The notes under the pieces are model-generated. The model saw only the letters and a list, made by a program, of their open reading frames with translations. It made no database searches and had not been told where the DNA came from. From the NCBI GenBank assembly GCA_038134525.1, contig JAYPVI010000026.1, forward strand, positions 1 through 13,756: a DNA stretch of 13,756 nt. Direction: 5' to 3'. The DNA is from GCA-002727735 sp038134525. GTDB taxonomy: Bacteria; Bacteroidota; Bacteroidia; Flavobacteriales_D; Parvicellaceae. Of this stretch, positions 7,557 to 13,756 are shown one piece after another (positions within the stretch are counted from its first letter, which is position 1; the number at the start of each line of letters is the position of its first letter). Position numbers and translations under genes: made by a program.

Positions 7557-7564
7557 TATATTTG
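7557..7564 (+). promoter_or_regulatory. Candidate -7 element for the membrane protein-methyltransferase operon
   Basis: TATATTTG matches the Bacteroidota -7 consensus TAnnTTTG exactly and ends seven bases before the ATG at 7572. No good TTTG/TTG box is found 19-21 bases upstream, so only half the promoter is supported. If used, transcription would begin almost at the start codon, making the mRNA leaderless or nearly so. Confidence 0.35.
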
Positions 7565-7571
7565 CCGCTCA

Positions 7572-8348
7572 ATGATAGTACTTGAATATATTTTTTACCT
7601 GTGTATTGTTTACATGGTATTTAATTTTATATGGTGGTTTGTGGTACAACTTCCCAAGACGTTGCTATTTGGATTAAAGCAACATATTGCTGTGGATCAT
7701 AGCTTTAAAGCTATACGTTATTTGTTTATCAGCACCATTACCTACTCTACTGCCGTTCAATTTTTAGCTGATCAAAATGATCAACCTGCTCTCGTTTGGG
7801 GAGTTCTGATTAGTGGAGGGTTAATTCTTACTCTTTATTTAGCTGGCAAACTCAATAAAAAACAAAACTTATTCCGCTTTGTTGCATCTGTTTCCACTAA
7901 TTTTAAGTTTGGAAACCCATTACAAAAAACAAACGAGTTAACCTATGAAAAACACCTAGTAGGCATTTCCATTGTCGTGTATGCCGCTTGTGTAGGATTA
8001 CCAGAAACAGTAGGTTACTTTTTAAACTACAACCCTGTTAATTACTGGTTTTTAACTACCATAGATGATATATATCAAACACCCATTTTAAAGTGGATTT
8101 TTGGTTTTGCTGGCATTATTTTTATGCTTAGCATGATTCAACGAGGTGTGGTTTATACCCAACTTTTGTTTTTAAAATTATCGGGTAAAGAACCTCCCCA
8201 AAAGAAGAATCCACTAGATAATATGATGAAAGAGTTTGAGAAAATGAACAACCAAACTGGAAGTCAATCTACTGAAAAAGTCGATCTTGAAGATGATCTT
8301 TATGTGGATTTTGAAGAAATGGACGAAGAAGAGGAGGGGAAATCATGA
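7572..8348 (+). CDS. Unrecognised multi-pass membrane protein with acidic C-terminal tail
   Basis: I do not recognise this 258-residue protein. Hydrophobic stretches at about 5-27, 48-66, 73-92, 128-146 and 171-192 suggest five transmembrane helices with no signal peptidase site. Possible landmarks are WWFVVQLPKT at the end of helix 1 and the proline/glycine patch VGLPETVGYF. From about 204 the chain is soluble: a basic, proline-containing stretch (GKEPPQKKNP), then a strongly acidic end (about 239-256, mostly Asp and Glu). The tail would be cytoplasmic or periplasmic depending on topology, which I cannot settle. Its stop overlaps the methyltransferase start as ATGA, so the two are almost surely co-transcribed, but that does not prove a shared function. 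The ATG at 7572 is chosen because it keeps helix 1 complete. Confidence 0.8.
   Translation: MIVLEYIFYLCIVYMVFNFIWWFVVQLPKTLLFGLKQHIAVDHSFKAIRYLFISTITYSTAVQFLADQNDQPALVWGVLISGGLILTLYLAGKLNKKQNLFRFVASVSTNFKFGNPLQKTNELTYEKHLVGISIVVYAACVGLPETVGYFLNYNPVNYWFLTTIDDIYQTPILKWIFGFAGIIFMLSMIQRGVVYTQLLFLKLSGKEPPQKKNPLDNMMKEFEKMNNQTGSQSTEKVDLEDDLYVDFEEMDEEEEGKS
8332..8337 (+). promoter_or_regulatory. Shine-Dalgarno-like AGGAGG inside the upstream gene, before the methyltransferase start
   Basis: A perfect AGGAGG lies seven bases before the ATG at 8345, inside the last codons (GAG GAG GGG) of the membrane-protein gene. The preceding Glu residues in the tail use GAA, so the switch to GAG is notable. Other genes in the window have A-rich leaders without such a site, as is usual in Bacteroidota. 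It supports the ATG at 8345 as the real start, with ATGA coupling. Confidence 0.5.
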
Positions 8349-9481
8349 ATATCGTAGTGAGAACATATGCTGGTTTTGAAGATATTCTTGCCCGAGAAGT
8401 TCATCAAATTACCGGAATTACACCTAATATTGGAAAAAGAGCGGTTTATCTTGAAGGGGGACAAAAGGAAATTTATTTACTTAATCTGTGGTGTAGATTG
8501 GCCTTAGATGTATTGGTTGAATTACATCGTTACCAAGCTAAAAATGAAAAAGAGTTATACAAAGGCGCCTATCAATATGATTGGACTAAAGAGTTTACAC
8601 TGCATGAAACCTTCATGCTGAATAGCGTTGTGCATTCTACCCACTTTAATCACTCCAAATTTGTGGCTTTAAAAGTTAAAGATGCCATTGTAGACCAGTT
8701 TAAAAAAGCAACTGGTAAAAGACCTAATGTAGACAGAGAAAATCCGGATCAACGTTTTTTAGTCCGTGTTACGCAAGATCATGTCCATTTGCTATGGAAC
8801 ACTTCCGGTGAACCGCTTTACAAAAGAGGATATCGATCCATCACAGGTGTAGCTCCACTCAACGAAGTACTTGCCGCAGGTATCTTAACATTTTCGGATT
8901 GGGAGCCTAATACCCCTATCATTGATCCGATGTGTGGTTCAGGCACCTTTCTATGTGAAGCACTAATTCAAGCTCAACATATTGCTCCAGGTTTGTTACG
9001 TCCCCTATTTGGTTTTGTGAAGCACCAAAGCTATGATCATAAGCTTTGGGGAAAATTAAAAGCTGAAGCTGAGAAAGCCAAAAACACCACACAACCTAAA
9101 TTATATGGGTACGATAAGTTGAATAAATTGGTATTCGCCACCAGAACACACCTCAATCAAATTTCACCTAACGATGCCATAATAAAAGAAGCTAATTTTT
9201 TCCAGCTCCAAAAACCAGTTGAAAAAGCCATGTTGGTCATAAACCCTCCTTACAATGTCCGTTTGCCCCAAGAGAAAATTCATTCTTTTTACAACGAGAT
9301 TGGAAGTCGATTAAAACATTTCTGGGAAGGGTGTGACGCATGGATTTTAAGTGGAAACTTAGAAGCCATTAAACATTTAGGTTTAAGACCCAAAAGAAAA
9401 ATAAAACTCTATAACGGACCAATAGAAACAAAGCTGGTTCATTTACCATTATATAGAGGAAGTAAAAAACAAAACACTTAA
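8345..9481 (+). CDS. rlmL: THUMP-domain class I SAM-dependent rRNA methyltransferase (RlmL/YpsC type)
   Basis: An RNA N2-guanine methyltransferase of the UPF0020 group, related to the N-terminal half of E. coli RlmL (m2G2445 of 23S rRNA) and B. subtilis YpsC. A ferredoxin-like plus THUMP RNA-binding region covers about 1-155, and the SAM-binding Rossmann domain about 165-370. Motif I is DPMCGSGT (194-201), and the catalytic NPPY is at 300-303, typical of amino-group methylation. At 378 residues it matches the single-domain bacterial forms, lacking the RlmK half fused in E. coli. The family assignment is firm; the exact target guanine is inferred, and the symbol rests on that. It overlaps the membrane-protein gene by ATGA. 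Its TAA stop overlaps the convergent glpT stop (shared TTAA). Confidence 0.9.
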   Translation: MNIVVRTYAGFEDILAREVHQITGITPNIGKRAVYLEGGQKEIYLLNLWCRLALDVLVELHRYQAKNEKELYKGAYQYDWTKEFTLHETFMLNSVVHSTHFNHSKFVALKVKDAIVDQFKKATGKRPNVDRENPDQRFLVRVTQDHVHLLWNTSGEPLYKRGYRSITGVAPLNEVLAAGILTFSDWEPNTPIIDPMCGSGTFLCEALIQAQHIAPGLLRPLFGFVKHQSYDHKLWGKLKAEAEKAKNTTQPKLYGYDKLNKLVFATRTHLNQISPNDAIIKEANFFQLQKPVEKAMLVINPPYNVRLPQEKIHSFYNEIGSRLKHFWEGCDAWILSGNLEAIKHLGLRPKRKIKLYNGPIETKLVHLPLYRGSKKQNT

Positions 9482-10806
9482 GCTACTTCTACCTTTCTTT
9501 TTAACGTAAGCGCTATTATTCCTATAGCTAGAGCTGAGCTTACAATAAGAAGAATAAAACAAGCATCCCAACCAAAATGATCGGCTACTGCACCAATGAT
9601 AAGTTCTGCACTAAGTGCACCCCCAAGATATCCAAACAGACCTGTAAACCCTGCTGCTGTTCCTGCCGCTTTTTTGGGGACTAGGTCTAACGCAAAGGCG
9701 CCTATTATCATAACTGGGCCATAAATGAGAAATCCTATAGCGAATAAGGCAATTAAATCAACAGTCGGGTTACCCGCTGGATTTTTCCAATATATAAAGG
9801 TAAACACCATAACCAATACCATATAAATGATGGTAATGGGAGCGCGATGACCTCTGCTCCACTTATCACTGAGATAACCACACAAAATTGTACCTGGAAT
9901 TCCGGCTAATTCATAATTGGCAAATGCCCAGCTGTAGGCTGTTTTATCGAATCCTTTTACTTCAGAAAGATAGGTAGGAGCCCAATCCAGCACCCCGTAA
10001 CGGATCAAATAAATAAATGCATTAGCAAAAGCAATGAGCCATATCCATTTGTTATTTAGTACATATTGCAGGAATATTTCTTTTGAGGACAACTCCTTTT
10101 CCAATTGACCTACAGCACCTGCTTTATCGTTTTTATACACTTCAACAGGCGGTAATCCCTTGGACTGAGGTGTATCCTCCATTAATTTATATACTACAAA
10201 CACCATCACTATAGAAACAATAGCTGGAAAATAAAAGGCCGCTTTGAAATCGTTACTAAAAAGACTTAATCCCCATACAAATAGAATGGGCATTAAAGCG
10301 CCACCCACATTATGGGCCACATTCCAAAACGAAACTACTGTACCTCTTTCTTTTAAGCTAAACCAATGCGATAATGTTCTGCCACAAGCAGGCCATCCCA
10401 TTCCCTGTAACCAGCCGTTTAAAAAATTTAAGACTACCATGGCCGTTAAAGAAGCAAAAACCCAATTGGAAAAACCCCAGTACAACATAATCATAGAAGA
10501 ACCCAGCAAGCCTAAAGCTAAAAACACTTTTGGATTACTTCTATCCGATACATTTCCCATTACAAACTTGGAAATGCCATAGGCGATGGATAAAGCTGCA
10601 CCAACCAGCCCCAGGTCGGCTTTATCCCAACCCATATCAATTAAATCTGGTTTGATTAGTGAAAAATTCTTTCGTACCAAATAATAGGATGCATAGCCTA
10701 AAAAAATACCTGCAAATACTTTGAGTCGAAGCTTTTTATACGTTACGTTAACTTGATCATATGGAAGGGGATCAGCGTGAGGTATGGGTTTTAAAAATTC
10801 AAACAA
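9478..10806 (-). CDS. glpT: Glycerol-3-phosphate:phosphate antiporter GlpT (MFS, OPA family)
   Basis: An inner-membrane transporter that imports sn-glycerol-3-phosphate in exchange for phosphate. The 442 residues align with E. coli GlpT without shift over the first 270. Arg45 (LVRKNF), Lys80 (SKF), His165 (AHNVGG) and Arg269 (LIRYG), the substrate-site residues, fall at the same numbers as in E. coli. Other family blocks are SDRSNP (87-92), GWLQGMGWPACGRT (131-144), DTPQSKGLPP (211-220) and PKKAAGTAAGFTGLFGYLGG (377-396). Twelve transmembrane helices are expected. The start is TTG at 10806: an in-frame TAA lies seven codons upstream with no ATG between, and the N-terminus MFEFLKPIPH matches E. 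coli MLSIFKPAPH residue for residue in length. It is divergent from the zinc-finger gene (43 bases) and convergent with the methyltransferase. No glpK or glpD is present here. Confidence 0.93.
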   Translation of the reverse strand: MFEFLKPIPHADPLPYDQVNVTYKKLRLKVFAGIFLGYASYYLVRKNFSLIKPDLIDMGWDKADLGLVGAALSIAYGISKFVMGNVSDRSNPKVFLALGLLGSSMIMLYWGFSNWVFASLTAMVVLNFLNGWLQGMGWPACGRTLSHWFSLKERGTVVSFWNVAHNVGGALMPILFVWGLSLFSNDFKAAFYFPAIVSIVMVFVVYKLMEDTPQSKGLPPVEVYKNDKAGAVGQLEKELSSKEIFLQYVLNNKWIWLIAFANAFIYLIRYGVLDWAPTYLSEVKGFDKTAYSWAFANYELAGIPGTILCGYLSDKWSRGHRAPITIIYMVLVMVFTFIYWKNPAGNPTVDLIALFAIGFLIYGPVMIIGAFALDLVPKKAAGTAAGFTGLFGYLGGALSAELIIGAVADHFGWDACFILLIVSSALAIGIIALTLKRKVEVA

Positions 10807-10849
10807 ATGGAAACATTTAGGAAATTAAAATATTAAATTAGATGGACTT

Positions 10850-11179
10850 ATGGATAAAAAGAAGCTAAAAAAGACCATAATTGATAAAATTAAGCAGCTT
10901 GAATCGGAAATCGAAGAAATTAAAAAACTGGCTGCTCCCATTGAGCCAGAGAATGCTATTGGCAGAATAAGCAGAATGTATGCCATAAATAACAAAACCA
11001 TAAACGACCGTTTATTACGGAATGCAGCAGAGAAACAGAAAAAATTAAACTTGGCATTAAGTAGATTAGATGAACCCCAATTTGGTTTATGTACGCTATG
11101 CGAAAAACCCATACAAGAAGCTAGGTTGTTACTTATGCCAGAGTCTTCTTTGTGTGTGGAGTGTGCCAAAAGGGCATAA
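10850..11179 (+). CDS. DksA/TraR-family C4 zinc-finger protein, short form
   Basis: A 109-residue protein of the DksA/TraR family, whose members bind in the secondary channel of RNA polymerase and tune promoters, often with ppGpp. The zinc site is Cys81, Cys84, Cys102 and Cys105 (C-x2-C-x17-C-x2-C), the same spacing as in E. coli DksA. The N-terminal part (1-30, rich in Lys and Glu heptads) and about 48-75 would form the coiled-coil hairpin. Its tip reads PENAIGRISRM, with no DxxDxA acidic tip, so it belongs with the short DksA-like proteins that carry a GRLSRM-type tip rather than with DksA itself. Regulatory activity is inferred from the family. The ATG follows an A/T-rich leader without a Shine-Dalgarno site. 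A strong terminator begins two bases after the stop. Confidence 0.88.
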   Translation: MDKKKLKKTIIDKIKQLESEIEEIKKLAAPIEPENAIGRISRMYAINNKTINDRLLRNAAEKQKKLNLALSRLDEPQFGLCTLCEKPIQEARLLLMPESSLCVECAKRA

Positions 11180-11180
11180 A

Positions 11181-11207
11181 AAAAGCCCTCCAAAATGGAA
11201 GGCTTTT
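11181..11207. terminator. Bidirectional intrinsic terminator between convergent genes
   Basis: A 12-pair stem (AAAAGCCCTCCA at 11181-11192, TGGAAGGCTTTT at 11196-11207) has one C-A mismatch, a three-base loop and T runs on both strands, with further T-rich sequence to 11221. It would end the zinc-finger transcript on the plus strand and the large surface-protein transcript on the minus strand, whose stop is 21 bases away. It is the clearest terminator in the window. Confidence 0.85.
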
Positions 11208-11227
11208 GATTTAAAATTTTTATAAGT

Positions 11228-13672
11228 TTACTGCTTAATGATTCTAGATTCTTTAATGTAATCTCTAGTTCCTACAAAGTTGATCATGTATACACCTCTT
11301 GGAACTTCCGATAAGTCTACTTCTAAGTGATTGTATCCTCTATTCAACTGCACCTGTTGTAGTTGAATGATTTTACCATTAATGTCTATCACTTCTATTG
11401 ACACATCATCACCTTGATAGTTTTCTAACTCTAAGTCTATATTCAATACCTCATTAGCTGGATTTGGATAGACACTGTACCCATCTATAGCTGAAGCTTC
11501 ACACATTACTGCAATAGGACTAAACGTTTCCGATGTACCGTCATAATCAGTCTGAGCTAATTTGTAGTAGCTTACACCACTCAATGGGTTATTATCTATC
11601 CATTTGTATGTTAACTGTGTACTGGTATTTCCTGCTCCTTCAATTTCTCCTACTAAGTTCCAGTCTGTAGCATTGGCGCTTCGGTATATACTGAAATAAT
11701 CGTTATTGACTTGAGAAGCTACTACAAACTCCAATTCCGTCTCGTTGTTTTCACAAGCTCCAGTGAAGGATACTAAGTCGATGGGTAGGGCATCACCACC
11801 AGAACCAGGACCAAATGGACTAAAAGAGGTGGCTGTAGCAGTTACCGTATTTGATCCTCTTGAGGAAACTGCCATTTCTTCCCATTCATTAGTAGTAGTA
11901 TTATAATGCATTAAATATTGATTTGATTCTGACGGAATACTTGAAATTCCTACACCACTAAAACTAATTGTTATATTGGCATTTACTGCTCCCGTTCTTG
12001 TAATATCATAATAATAATCATTACAAACATATTGGACATTACTTCCATTAATTGGAACACCAGCTGCGTAATTTATATAATCTAAAGTTCCACTATTGTA
12101 TGGTGTACCTGTTTTATATTCTACTGTGTAATTTTCTGTTGTTGCAGTTAGGGCACCAATAATAACAGGGTGATATAATGTGCCTGTACCGATACCTACT
12201 GTGCAAGGGGTTGTAGATGATGAAGTATATTTAACTGGTCCTACCACATGACTGCTTGCACTAGATCCTGACATACTACTTTTAATTGTGAGAAGGTTTA
12301 AAGAACTTGTTGTCAAGTCTCCTGACGTCATTGTTAGTGTTCCGTTTACTCGAACAGCTCCTGTTAATGTGGCGCCAGCAGAATTATTTAAAATTAAATT
12401 ATTAAACGTTGTAACTGGAATATTCTGGTTACTTGCCCCATCTAACTCTACGGTACCAACAGAACTGCTTAAATTACCCAAACTAGTGATGGTACTTGAA
12501 AGCATCAATTTTCCACTACTACCTATACTAACAGTTGGGGTTAAACCAGCACTAGCATCAAAGTCACCATTAGCATCATAATTTCCATTTATAATGAGTG
12601 AAGTTCCATCATTAAGGGTTGTTGTTCCATTAACAGAAAGAGTTCTTGAAGAGCTAATGGTTACATCTGCATTTAATTCTAAATTTCCAATGGAATTGGT
12701 GTTAACGTCTACAATAATATCATCATCTATAGTGACATCAGCACCCTCAACAGGAGCAATTCCAGTAGACCAAGTAGATCCGTCACTCCAATTACCACCA
12801 CTACCTGTAGTTGTTGCAGCATTGGGGGACCACTGTGCATAAAGTGTAACATCAGCTGAAGAACTATAGGTTGCACCAGCTGCATATGAAGTACCTGTTC
12901 CATCAGTAGCTGTATTCCATCCGGTAAATGTGTATCCACTATTGGCAAAGCTATTTGAGGAAACCGTTAAATTTAGACAGCCTGATGTTGAGTTTGTTGT
13001 GCCAGTTCCTCCATTTGCATTATAAGTTATGTTGTACGATGTACAAGACGAAACCGTTGTTACTTGTAATGCAGGGTATCGCTTTCCAGTCCAAACACCC
13101 CATGTGCTAGCTAGGTCAGCAGGGTCTGTACTGTAAGGTGGACCTAAATCTTTATAATCATAAATACTCTGATAATTAGGAGAACTTGCACATACAAATG
13201 TTCCTGTATGAACATTTCCAGAAGTGTTATTGATCATTAAACAGATATTTGATGTGCCATCATAGACAAAATTTACATCTAATGGAACAGTAATCCATGA
13301 TTGGATTCCAACAGGTGCTGAACTGGTATTTATTATACCGTTAAAAACTGGTGTAAAAGCAGAAGTTACATCCCAATTATATGAACCATTAACTGAACTT
13401 TGAGAGGAATTAGCCATAAATATTTCACATCTAATATTAGCTGCACCAGTACCATCCCACTTAAAATGTAATTCACTTATCGAATTATTAGGTAATGCTG
13501 AAAAAAGTGATGCTTCATAGAAATTTTGAGATATAGAATAATTATAATTATGTTTTAATCCATTGGGTTCTAGGGTGTATGAACCATCTGTTATTAAAGT
13601 TTGTGATATTAAATTAGAAGATGCCATTAAAACAATGGAAACCAAAAAAAGTTTTATGTAGGTACGAAGCAT
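11228..13672 (-). CDS. T9SS-exported surface protein with Listeria-Bacteroides repeat and beta-solenoid region
   Basis: An 814-residue exported protein with no enzymatic motif that I can recognise. It has a signal peptide (about 1-23, ending NLISQ) and an N-terminal beta-rich region (about 25-205). One InlB B-type Listeria-Bacteroides repeat follows (about 212-282: YNITYNANGGTG, GYTFTGWNTATDGTG, VTLYAQW). A Ser/Thr/Asn/Gly-rich region (about 286-470) starts GGNWSDGSTWSTG and has repeating short strands such as VDVNTNSIGNLELNADVTIS, typical of a right-handed beta-solenoid. The next block (about 628-725, LPIDLVSFTGACE to YYKLAQTDYDG) is common just before T9SS domains. The last 80 residues (YSVYPNPANEVLNI onward) are a type A T9SS sorting domain. 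It is likely cell-surface or secreted, with adhesion a reasonable guess. The ATG at 13672 is well placed before the signal peptide. Confidence 0.85.
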   Translation of the reverse strand: MLRTYIKLFLVSIVLMASSNLISQTLITDGSYTLEPNGLKHNYNYSISQNFYEASLFSALPNNSISELHFKWDGTGAANIRCEIFMANSSQSSVNGSYNWDVTSAFTPVFNGIINTSSAPVGIQSWITVPLDVNFVYDGTSNICLMINNTSGNVHTGTFVCASSPNYQSIYDYKDLGPPYSTDPADLASTWGVWTGKRYPALQVTTVSSCTSYNITYNANGGTGTTNSTSGCLNLTVSSNSFANSGYTFTGWNTATDGTGTSYAAGATYSSSADVTLYAQWSPNAATTTGSGGNWSDGSTWSTGIAPVEGADVTIDDDIIVDVNTNSIGNLELNADVTISSSRTLSVNGTTTLNDGTSLIINGNYDANGDFDASAGLTPTVSIGSSGKLMLSSTITSLGNLSSSVGTVELDGASNQNIPVTTFNNLILNNSAGATLTGAVRVNGTLTMTSGDLTTSSLNLLTIKSSMSGSSASSHVVGPVKYTSSSTTPCTVGIGTGTLYHPVIIGALTATTENYTVEYKTGTPYNSGTLDYINYAAGVPINGSNVQYVCNDYYYDITRTGAVNANITISFSGVGISSIPSESNQYLMHYNTTTNEWEEMAVSSRGSNTVTATATSFSPFGPGSGGDALPIDLVSFTGACENNETELEFVVASQVNNDYFSIYRSANATDWNLVGEIEGAGNTSTQLTYKWIDNNPLSGVSYYKLAQTDYDGTSETFSPIAVMCEASAIDGYSVYPNPANEVLNIDLELENYQGDDVSIEVIDINGKIIQLQQVQLNRGYNHLEVDLSEVPRGVYMINFVGTRDYIKESRIIKQ

Positions 13673-13691
13673 AACTTAAATTTTAACCAAT

Positions 13692-13756
13692 TTAATCTAT
13701 GCTTAGATAAAAACCTAAATTATTATGACGAAATTCATCGTATTCAGGATAAATTG
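13692..13756 (-). CDS. Possible 3' end of an upstream gene (partial, 20 residues)
   Basis: The minus strand holds an open frame from the right edge that ends with TAA at 13692, reading YPEYDEFRHNNLGFYLSID. The mix of aromatic and charged residues looks like protein rather than spacer. The NLGF close to the end recalls the C-terminus of formylglycine-generating-enzyme-like (SUMF1) domains. It would end 19 bases before the surface-protein start, as an operon partner. With only 20 residues this is tentative; the stretch may simply be promoter DNA. Confidence 0.3.
   Translation of the reverse strand, partial: IYPEYDEFRHNNLGFYLSID

Noticed and set aside
9459..9489. GAAGTA/TACTTC inverted repeat with a T-rich tail at the rlmL-like/glpT junction
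   Set aside because: A six-pair A/T-rich stem with a 19-base loop, partly in coding sequence, is too weak to call a terminator.
10825..11193. Minus-strand open frame of 122 codons opposite the zinc-finger gene
   Set aside because: It lies antisense to a clear C4 zinc-finger gene, runs through the terminator, and its translation shows no recognisable family; it is a shadow of the real gene.
12288..12948. Several open frames on the plus strand and in another minus frame within the surface-protein gene
   Set aside because: They arise from the Ser/Thr/Gly-rich low-complexity codons of the T9SS protein and give repetitive, non-family translations.
13725..13756. Plus-strand ATG opening a frame (MTKFIVFRIN) to the right edge
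   Set aside because: Only ten codons are visible and no promoter precedes it; the opposing minus-strand frame looks more protein-like. It cannot be excluded without more sequence.

Overview
The window looks like chromosomal DNA from a marine-type member of the Bacteroidota, probably Flavobacteriia or a close relative. Four things point there: the first bases of a 16S rRNA gene with a Bacteroidota-type 5' end, AT-rich DNA with promoters of the Bacteroidota form (TTTG, about 19-20 bases, TAnnTTTG), two secreted proteins with type IX secretion (T9SS, Por) C-terminal sorting domains, and an S46 dipeptidyl-peptidase, a family typical of the phylum. No integrase, transposase, phage gene, CRISPR array or recognisable defence gene is present.

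Left edge (1-418, minus strand): the 5' end of a 16S rRNA gene that runs off the window. Its leader contains two tandem promoters with GC-rich discriminators, an A-tract tandem repeat just upstream of the inner promoter, and a boxA-like/inverted-repeat element. Next (419-4498, minus strand) comes a tight run of three genes, transcribed in the order paaE (phenylacetyl-CoA epoxidase reductase), a T9SS-exported lysyl-endopeptidase-like serine protease, and a short-chain dehydrogenase that begins with TTG one base after the protease stop.

Middle (4584-9481): paaG (ring-epoxide isomerase of phenylacetate breakdown) lies divergent from paaE. Its stop codon directly abuts the stop of a convergent S46 peptidase of the DPP11 (Asp/Glu-specific) type. 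Divergent from that peptidase is a two-gene operon, an unrecognised five-helix membrane protein with an acidic tail, coupled by an ATGA overlap to a THUMP-domain 23S rRNA methyltransferase of the RlmL/YpsC type. The methyltransferase shares a TTAA stop overlap with a convergent gene.

Right side (9478-13756): that convergent gene is glpT (glycerol-3-phosphate:phosphate antiporter, TTG start). Divergent from it is a small DksA/TraR-type zinc-finger protein, followed by a bidirectional terminator. Then comes a large T9SS cargo protein on the minus strand with one Listeria-Bacteroides (InlB B-type) repeat and a beta-solenoid-like region. A short reading frame at the extreme right may be the end of a further upstream gene.

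The genes fit a heterotroph that digests external protein (a secreted protease, then periplasmic dipeptide release), takes up glycerol phosphate and degrades phenylacetyl-CoA. Most genes are recognisable housekeeping or catabolic families. The least explained items are the membrane protein at 7572-8348 and the unusual starts and junctions. I did not find a convincing new multi-gene system.
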